9,877 bases of DNA from Vulcanococcus sp. SFB_649D_100_25. Lineage in GTDB: Bacteria > Cyanobacteriota > Cyanobacteriia > PCC-6307 > Cyanobiaceae. Every line of letters begins with the position of its first letter. Position 1 is the stretch's first letter. The stretch is from the NCBI GenBank assembly GCA_030833825.1, contig JAURGL010000056.1, positions 1 through 9,877 on the forward strand. The letters run 5' to 3'. Both the position numbers and the translations under genes were made by a program. The notes beneath the pieces were generated by a model. The model ran no database searches, was not told the origin of the DNA, and saw only the letters and a list, made by a program, of their open reading frames with translations. This document shows positions 5,310-9,877 of the stretch, piece by piece.

Positions 5310-7076
5310 GTGCCCGCTGCAGGCCGACTTTGGCAACTGGCGCTTGGCCTGGGGGTGGTGTGTACAACCACGGCCAGCCCTTTGGCGTGGGCAGATCCTG
5401 GCGTGCAGGTGCTGGAGCGCAGCTGGCAGCAACTGGATCAGCAACTCAAGGCCCTCGATGCCCTGATCCCAGCAGATCCCCAGGGGGTTCCCGATCCCAA
5501 CAGCCCTGCTCCACCCCTGCCCAAGGCGCTGCTCACCCCCAACGCGGCGCCCCAGGGCCAGCTGCAGCCCACCCAGGCCGCAGCCCCGGCACCGCTGAGT
5601 CTGCCCAGTGCAGTGCAGCTCAAGGGAGAGTCGGTGCAGGGCATCAGCCTGATAGAGGCCCTGGCGATCGGTTTCGCCAACAACCCCGAGCTGCAGGCCC
5701 AGCGGGAGCGGGTTGCCGCTGCCCTCGATCAGGTGCAGGCCCGGTTGGGGACCTACTGGCCGCGGATCAGCGCCGTGGCTTCAGGGAGTACCGGACAGAT
5801 CAGCTCCTACAACGTCGCCCCGGTGGGGAACGGGAACCTGGGACTGGGCCCCCTGTTCAGCCCAGGGGGAGCGTTCTATGTGCCCAGCGGCGGAGAGGCG
5901 TACCTCAATCAGTCCTCCAATGCCGGAGCCGTTGGCCTGCAACTCGACTACGCCCTGGTCGACTTCGCCCGAACCCCGGCGGTCCAGGCGGCCCGGGCGG
6001 CCCTCACCAGCGAACGGCAGCGCTACGGGAACCAGCTGCGCCAATTGCAACTGCAGATCAGTGAGGCCTACTACCAACTGCAGCAGGCGGACCAGAACGT
6101 GCGCATCCAGGACGCGGCGGTGCGCAATGACCTGCTGATCCTGCAGGACGCCCTTGACCTGAAGATGGCCGGGCTGGTGCCCCGCCTGGATGTGCTTCGC
6201 CGCAGGGCGATCGAAGCGAGCGATCAGGAGGCCCTGATTCAGGCCATGGCCGACCGGGCGATCGCCCGGCGCCGCCTGGCGGTGGTGCTCAACCTGCCCC
6301 CAGAGGTGAATCCCAGCGCCAGCGATCCGATCGCGGTGATGCCCAACTGGCCCCTGAACCTGGAGCAGAGCCTGCTGGCGGCCTACCGGGGGAACCCGGA
6401 GCTGGAATCGATCCTTGCGGTCCAGACGGCCCTCGCCCGCCAGAAAGATCTCACCGCCGCCCAGCTGCTGCCGCGGCTGGCCCTGTTTGCCGGGGGCGGA
6501 AGCTACGGGCAGAACGTCAACCAGTTCAACGTGATCCCCAGCAACGGGGGGTGTTGCGGATCCACGGTGATCCCCACCCTCAACACCAGCGGATACGACT
6601 GGGCCATGGGTCTGAGTCTGCGCTGGTTGCTGTTTGATGCCGGGACCACCAGCGGTGAAACCCGGTCTCTGCAGAGGCGCGTGAACGCCGCCGGGCAGGA
6701 GTACGCCGCCACCCGCAATGCCATCCGGCTGCGCCTCGAGAGCGCCTTCTTCAACCACGAGGCCAGCCTGGCCAAGCTCGCCTCCGCCCGGCGTGGGGTC
6801 GCCGCGGCCCTGGAGGCATTCCGGGATGTACGCCTCCGCTACCAAACGGGCCTCGCCAGTGAGATCGACCTCTCGATCACCCAGGAGCGCTTGATCAGCT
6901 CCCTGGTGCAACGCCTCAACGCCACCGTTGGGGTGAACATCAGCTACGCCCAGCTGCTGCGGGAGCTGCTGCCGGTGCCCCGGGATCCGGCCACCCCGAT
7001 CAGCCCTGAGCTGACCTGGCGAGATCCCACACCTGCAAACGCCGCAACACCCCCTCTGCGGCCGTCTCCCCGCTGA
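5310..7076 (+). CDS. TolC-family outer membrane efflux channel
   Basis: This 588-residue outer membrane factor has a signal peptide (1-28, cleavage after Ala-Trp-Ala), a short helix, a Pro/Ala-rich linker (about 54-103) and two OEP repeats. The repeats start with matching phrases: ISLIEALAIGFANNPELQAQ (112-131) and LEQSLLAAYRGNPELES (351-367). Each is followed by a strand-rich segment and a long helix pair. The second shows the classic LRWLLFDAG (437-445), and the first has the related LDYALVDFAR (212-221). The channel is a trimer that carries exported substrates through the outer membrane. The start is a GTG preceded by GGAG at 5301-5304, which puts the signal peptide exactly at the N-terminus. 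It is longer than typical TolC (about 470-500 residues) because of the linker and the C-terminal Pro-rich tail (557-588). That tail is encoded over the 77-base antisense overlap with the FAD oxidoreductase gene. It carries an unusual Cys pair (415-416). It likely partners with the divergent HlyD. Confidence 0.92.
   Translation: MPAAGRLWQLALGLGVVCTTTASPLAWADPGVQVLERSWQQLDQQLKALDALIPADPQGVPDPNSPAPPLPKALLTPNAAPQGQLQPTQAAAPAPLSLPSAVQLKGESVQGISLIEALAIGFANNPELQAQRERVAAALDQVQARLGTYWPRISAVASGSTGQISSYNVAPVGNGNLGLGPLFSPGGAFYVPSGGEAYLNQSSNAGAVGLQLDYALVDFARTPAVQAARAALTSERQRYGNQLRQLQLQISEAYYQLQQADQNVRIQDAAVRNDLLILQDALDLKMAGLVPRLDVLRRRAIEASDQEALIQAMADRAIARRRLAVVLNLPPEVNPSASDPIAVMPNWPLNLEQSLLAAYRGNPELESILAVQTALARQKDLTAAQLLPRLALFAGGGSYGQNVNQFNVIPSNGGCCGSTVIPTLNTSGYDWAMGLSLRWLLFDAGTTSGETRSLQRRVNAAGQEYAATRNAIRLRLESAFFNHEASLAKLASARRGVAAALEAFRDVRLRYQTGLASEIDLSITQERLISSLVQRLNATVGVNISYAQLLRELLPVPRDPATPISPELTWRDPTPANAATPPLRPSPR
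6257..6266. repeat. HIP1 palindrome GGCGATCGCC
   Basis: The palindrome extends to GGGCGATCGCCC (6256-6267). It lies in the helical region of the TolC-family protein and encodes Ala-Ile-Ala at 317-319. Confidence 0.85.
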
Positions 7077-8028
7077 GACGCTGGGCCAGTAAAGGAGCCA
7101 ACAGCGGGACCTGCGCGAAGGCCCCACTGAAACCGCTGAAGCACCAGAGGCCGGGCGCCCCCGACACGGGGCCCACCAGCGGCAGACCATCGCTGCAGAA
7201 GGCCACCGGCACCTGGAGGAACGTTGCCGAGCAGTCCGCCAGGCCATCGGGCAATGCGGAGCGGCGCAGCTCCTGCCGCAGCAGGGATTCACTGCGGTTG
7301 AGCTCCGGTGGGGGCCCCTCCCCCAGGCCAGGGGCGATCCAGCTGATCTGCCCCAACAGGGCTCCATCCCCCCAAGGCACCAACCCCGCATCGACCACCC
7401 AACGGGGCTCCGTGAAACCAGGGGCCTGCCGCTCGAGGAGAGGGCGCTGGAACTGGGACGGCAGCACAAGCCGCTGAGGGCCGGCTTGCTCAGGCCAGCG
7501 CGGAAGGGCGAGGACCCCCGCCCAACTGCTGCGCAATTCATCCGGCAGCGAGGGCCAGAGGCGGCGGCAGCCAGAACCCGCCGCCAACACCACCTGCTCA
7601 GCGCGGCGTTCTCCACCATCCCTGAACCGCAAGCTCCAGTGCTGATCGACAGGTTCCAGGGCCTGCACCTGCCCCTCCAGCCGTTCGACCCCCTGGCGCT
7701 CCAGCAGGGCAGGCAGCTGCCTCTGCAACACCACCGAATCCACCTGGGAGATGGGCAGGGGCAGCCAGCGCCTGAGACGACTGAGCCTCCAACCAAGGTC
7801 CCCATGGCGCCTCTGCAGCCGCTTCCAGAGGGATCCGGCCCGGGCCGCTTCTCGGGCAAGGGGCGTGGGGCCAAGCGGCCAGCCGGGAATGACCCCATAG
7901 CTCCACTGGCTCGCGCAGCGATCCGGATCGCCGCTATCAATCAGGGTGACGGGCTGATCGAGCTCCCGCAGGGCCAGCGCCAGAAGGCTGCCGGCAAGAC
8001 CTGCCCCGACGATCAGCACACCCTTCAC
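7000..8028 (-). CDS. DAO-family FAD-dependent oxidoreductase
   Basis: The protein has 342 residues. The N-terminus is a dinucleotide-binding beta-alpha-beta unit, VLIVGAGLAGSLLALALREL (4-23), ending with the ribose-binding acidic residue D31. A VVLAAGSGCRRL stretch (146-157) and the C-terminal FAD-closing segment SDGLPLVGPVSGAPGLWCFS (279-298) are typical of glycine/D-amino acid oxidase (DAO) type flavoproteins. Substrate residues are not recognisable, so the reaction (oxidation of an amine or similar C-N bond) is inferred from family. The start is a GTG at 8028, chosen because the dinucleotide-binding strand begins at once. There is no clear Shine-Dalgarno. It follows the CyanoP gene by 11 bases on the same strand and is probably co-transcribed. 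Its last 25 codons run antisense to the end of tolC. Confidence 0.88.
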   Translation of the reverse strand: MKGVLIVGAGLAGSLLALALRELDQPVTLIDSGDPDRCASQWSYGVIPGWPLGPTPLAREAARAGSLWKRLQRRHGDLGWRLSRLRRWLPLPISQVDSVVLQRQLPALLERQGVERLEGQVQALEPVDQHWSLRFRDGGERRAEQVVLAAGSGCRRLWPSLPDELRSSWAGVLALPRWPEQAGPQRLVLPSQFQRPLLERQAPGFTEPRWVVDAGLVPWGDGALLGQISWIAPGLGEGPPPELNRSESLLRQELRRSALPDGLADCSATFLQVPVAFCSDGLPLVGPVSGAPGLWCFSGFSGAFAQVPLLAPLLAQRLSGETAAEGVLRRLQVWDLARSAQG

Positions 8029-8039
8029 AGGAGCAGCGC

Positions 8040-8627
8040 TCAGATCCGCAGGGTGAAGGAGGTGATCACCTGGTGGAACAGGCCATTGACCTTGGGCCAG
8101 CGGGCCTCATTGGTGCTAGCGGCAAAGGTGTAGAGCCGGCCGCGATCCACCACCACCGTGGCCAGTTCATGGCGGTCGCGATCGGGGAGATGCACGGCGT
8201 ATTCCAGGTCGTAGAAGGTGCGCCCACCGTCTTCCCGCTCAGCGGCTTCCACCAGCTCCGCCTCACGGCCACTGCCGTCCGGGGCGATCACCACACGACG
8301 CAGCTTCTCGCCCACGGCCACCGCGCTACCCAGGTTCTCGAGGCTGTTGGTCTCGTTGATGTCAGAGACCACCAGGCTGAGGGTTTCATCGGCATTGATC
8401 AGGTCGTGGAACACCACCTGGGGGCCATCGGTCACTTGCACCCGGGTCCAACCGGTGGGATAGAGGAAGGCGTAGCGCCCATCAGGGCTTTGGAAGGAAT
8501 TGAGACCGGCCGCCGCCGCACTGCAACTCACCAGTGCCAGGGCAAGCCCCACAGCCAGCAGGGAACGCAGGCCACGGGAGATCCAGCGGGTGAGCACGGC
8601 CATCGGTGAGCGAGTGGGCGCAGCCAT
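8040..8627 (-). CDS. psbP2: PsbP-like (CyanoP) photosystem II lipoprotein
   Basis: This is a 195-residue lipoprotein. A basic N-terminus and hydrophobic signal (about 19-34) end in the lipobox LVSC (C35), followed by a PsbP domain from residue 44. The opening FQSPDGRYAFLYPTGWTRV (45-63) is the typical PsbP start, and the domain ends with NGLFHQVITSFTL (181-193). CyanoP is a thylakoid lumenal protein linked to photosystem II assembly; it is not a stoichiometric oxygen-evolving subunit as in plants. Length agrees with cyanobacterial homologues. The start at 8627 has GGGAGA directly upstream. An internal ATG at 8603 would also keep a signal peptide, while the longer frame to 8807 is antisense to recR and rejected. 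It diverges from recR and precedes the FAD oxidoreductase gene. The symbol is the common cyanobacterial label. Confidence 0.9.
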   Translation of the reverse strand: MAAPTRSPMAVLTRWISRGLRSLLAVGLALALVSCSAAAAGLNSFQSPDGRYAFLYPTGWTRVQVTDGPQVVFHDLINADETLSLVVSDINETNSLENLGSAVAVGEKLRRVVIAPDGSGREAELVEAAEREDGGRTFYDLEYAVHLPDRDRHELATVVVDRGRLYTFAASTNEARWPKVNGLFHQVITSFTLRI

Positions 8628-8690
8628 TCTCCCGTGCAACTGTCCACTCTGCGCTGAACCGGCGGTCCACCTAGATTCCCGCCAGTTGCC

Positions 8691-8694
8691 AGGA
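8691..8694 (+). promoter_or_regulatory. Shine-Dalgarno AGGA for recR with a CTG start
   Basis: AGGA ends five bases before the CTG at 8700. It decides the unusual recR start, because no ATG, GTG or TTG exists in the recR frame between the TGA at 8655-8657 and the GTG at 8862, which lies deep inside the protein. Confidence 0.5.
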
Positions 8695-8699
8695 CGGTT

Positions 8700-9299
8700 C
8701 TGAGCGGTTTCACCCGGCCCCTGGCACGGCTGATCGATCAGTTCGAACGGCTCCCGGGCATTGGGCCGCGGACGGCCCAGAGACTTGCCCTGCATCTGCT
8801 GAACCAACCGAGTGAGCAGATCCAGGCCTTTGCTGACGCCCTACTCGCCGCCAAGAGCCAGGTGGGTCAATGCCAGCGCTGCTTCCACCTCTCCGCTGAT
8901 CCCCTCTGCGAGATCTGCCGCAATGAAGAGCGCAACAACGGGGTGCTCTGCGTGGTCGCCGATTCACGCGACCTCCTGGCCCTGGAGCGCACCCGCGAAT
9001 TCAAGGGGAGCTACCACGTGCTGGGGGGCTTGATCTCGCCGATGGATGGGGTGGGTCCTGACCTCCTGAAGATCCAACCCCTGGTGGAGCGGGTCGACCG
9101 CGACGGCATCACTGAAGTGATCCTGGCCCTCACCCCGTCGGTGGAAGGCGACACCACCAGCCTCTATCTGGCGCGTCTACTCAAACCCTTCACCCAGGTG
9201 AGCCGCATCGCCTACGGCCTGCCCGTGGGGAGCGAATTGGAATACGCCGATGAGGTGACCCTCGCCCGCGCGCTGGAAGGGCGGCGCCGGATGGAGTGA
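8700..9299 (+). CDS. recR: recombination protein RecR, apparent CTG start
   Basis: RecR acts with RecF and RecO to load RecA on gapped single-stranded DNA. Read from the CTG at 8700, the product is 199 residues, the usual RecR length. It contains the helix-hairpin-helix PGIGPRTAQR (19-28), a four-Cys zinc finger (C58, C61, C70, C73), the Toprim domain opening VVADSRDLLALE (85-96) and the end motif GLPVGSELEYADEVTLARAL (173-192). Codons upstream of 8862 encode an unbroken, clearly RecR-like N-terminus (TRPLARLIDQFERLPGIG), so a GTG start at 8862 would delete the DNA-binding motif and is not credible. CTG is the first plausible codon and has AGGA five bases before it. A sequencing error or start-codon mutation is the alternative. 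lipA follows after 5 bases, so the two are probably one operon. Confidence 0.9.
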   Translation: MSGFTRPLARLIDQFERLPGIGPRTAQRLALHLLNQPSEQIQAFADALLAAKSQVGQCQRCFHLSADPLCEICRNEERNNGVLCVVADSRDLLALERTREFKGSYHVLGGLISPMDGVGPDLLKIQPLVERVDRDGITEVILALTPSVEGDTTSLYLARLLKPFTQVSRIAYGLPVGSELEYADEVTLARALEGRRRME

Positions 9300-9304
9300 G
9301 TGCC

Positions 9305-9877
9305 ATGAGTCGCTACAACTCCACCCCACCGAAAGAACGGCTGCCGGACTGGATCCGCTCACCGATCGGCAATGCCACTGATCTGGAGAGCGTGCAGGCC
9401 GTGGTGAAGCAGCAGAGGCTGCACACCATCTGCGAGGAGGGGCGCTGCCCCAACCGCGGCGAGTGCTACGCCTCGGGCACCGCCACGTTTCTGCTGGGGG
9501 GATCGATCTGCACCCGCAGCTGCGCCTTCTGCCAAGTGGATAAGGGGTTGGCACCGGAGCCCCTGGATGCCCATGAAGCCGAGCGGGTGGCCGAGGCCGT
9601 CGAGACCCTGGGCTTGCGCTATGTGGTGCTGACCTCCGTGGCGCGCGATGACCAGGGGGACCACGGTGCCAGCCTGTTCACCGCCGCCATGGCGGCGATC
9701 CGGGCCCGCAACCCGCTGGTGGCCATCGAAGTGCTGACCCCCGACTTCTGGGGGGGCTACCGCGAGGAAGCCGAGGCGATCGCCGCCCAACGGCAACGCC
9801 TCAGCGCCGTGCTCGATGCAGGGCCGGTGTGCTTCAACCACAACCTGGAAACCGTGGAGCGGTTGCAAGGGGAGGTG
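9305..9877 (+). CDS. lipA: lipoyl synthase LipA (3' end beyond window)
   Basis: LipA is a radical SAM enzyme that inserts two sulfur atoms into protein-bound octanoyl groups to make lipoyl cofactors for pyruvate dehydrogenase-type complexes and the glycine cleavage H protein. The 191 visible residues hold the LipA-specific auxiliary cluster C43-x4-C48-x5-C54 (CEEGRCPNRGEC) and the radical SAM CX3CX2C at C69, C73, C76 (CTRSCAFC). They also include TSVARDDQGDHGA (110-122), an EVLTPDF strand (142-148) and the FNHNLETV signature (177-184). The usual length is about 290-300 residues, so roughly 100 lie beyond the window. The ATG at 9305 has GGAG at 9293-9296 and follows the recR stop by 5 bases. 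Cyanobacteria often hold two lipA copies; which one this is cannot be told here. Confidence 0.96.
   Translation, partial: MSRYNSTPPKERLPDWIRSPIGNATDLESVQAVVKQQRLHTICEEGRCPNRGECYASGTATFLLGGSICTRSCAFCQVDKGLAPEPLDAHEAERVAEAVETLGLRYVVLTSVARDDQGDHGASLFTAAMAAIRARNPLVAIEVLTPDFWGGYREEAEAIAAQRQRLSAVLDAGPVCFNHNLETVERLQGEV
9775..9784. repeat. HIP1 palindrome GGCGATCGCC
   Basis: This copy lies in lipA and encodes Ala-Ile-Ala at residues 158-160. Confidence 0.85.

Noticed and set aside
5245..5367. Longer hlyD start at 5367
   Set aside because: The extra 41 residues have no family similarity and would overlap the tolC start and signal-peptide codons. The ATG at 5244 has a GGGG upstream.
5781..7940. 719-residue minus-strand open frame across tolC and the oxidoreductase gene
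   Set aside because: It is antisense to a certain TolC gene and out of frame with the oxidoreductase. The product is low-complexity Gly/Arg/Ser/His/Gln without any domain. Long chance frames are common at this GC content.
8628..8807. N-terminal extension of the CyanoP protein to 8807
   Set aside because: It would place 60 hydrophilic residues before the signal peptide and run antisense through the recR start.
8862..9299. Short recR starting with GTG at 8862
   Set aside because: It would lose the conserved helix-hairpin-helix and 54 residues that are plainly RecR-like.

Overview
The window looks like a GC-rich, very compact picocyanobacterial chromosome of the Synechococcus/Cyanobium type. 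The clade is an inference from gene content. It carries a PsbP-like (CyanoP) photosystem II lipoprotein next to recR and lipA, and a small cyanobacterial-type membrane protein resembling DUF6737. It also contains five copies of the HIP1 palindrome GCGATCGC, a word strongly enriched in many cyanobacterial genomes. No rRNA, tRNA, CRISPR array, insertion sequence or phage gene was seen. No gap between genes exceeds about 75 bases.

Left part (1-1668): an LCP (LytR-CpsA-Psr) family envelope protein on the + strand meets, tail to tail, a minus-strand pair made of an MgtC/SapB-type membrane protein and a small DUF6737-like membrane protein.

Centre (1717-7076): this is the most distinctive section and looks like a complete tripartite efflux apparatus. 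Two adjacent FUSC/aromatic-acid-exporter-type half proteins overlap by 7 bases on the + strand. Facing them on the minus strand are a HlyD-type membrane fusion protein and a 61-residue two-helix membrane protein that overlap by 4 bases. A TolC-family outer membrane channel diverges from the hlyD gene across 65 bases that contain a perfect 14-bp palindrome, a candidate operator. The FUSC pair could be the inner-membrane pump, HlyD the periplasmic adaptor and TolC the exit duct. The substrate is unknown, and the adaptor's C-terminal third resembles adaptors of peptide (NHLM bacteriocin) exporters more than the AaeA type.

Right part (7000-9877): a minus-strand pair (CyanoP lipoprotein, then a DAO-family FAD oxidoreductase whose 3' end overlaps tolC by 77 bases) diverges from recR and lipA on the + strand. 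recR has no ATG, GTG or TTG start that would keep its N-terminal DNA-binding motif. The best reading is a CTG start at 8700 behind an AGGA Shine-Dalgarno. lipA runs off the window end.

Packing is extreme. Two convergent pairs share a CTAG in which both stop codons lie, and three same-strand pairs overlap by 4 to 8 bases.
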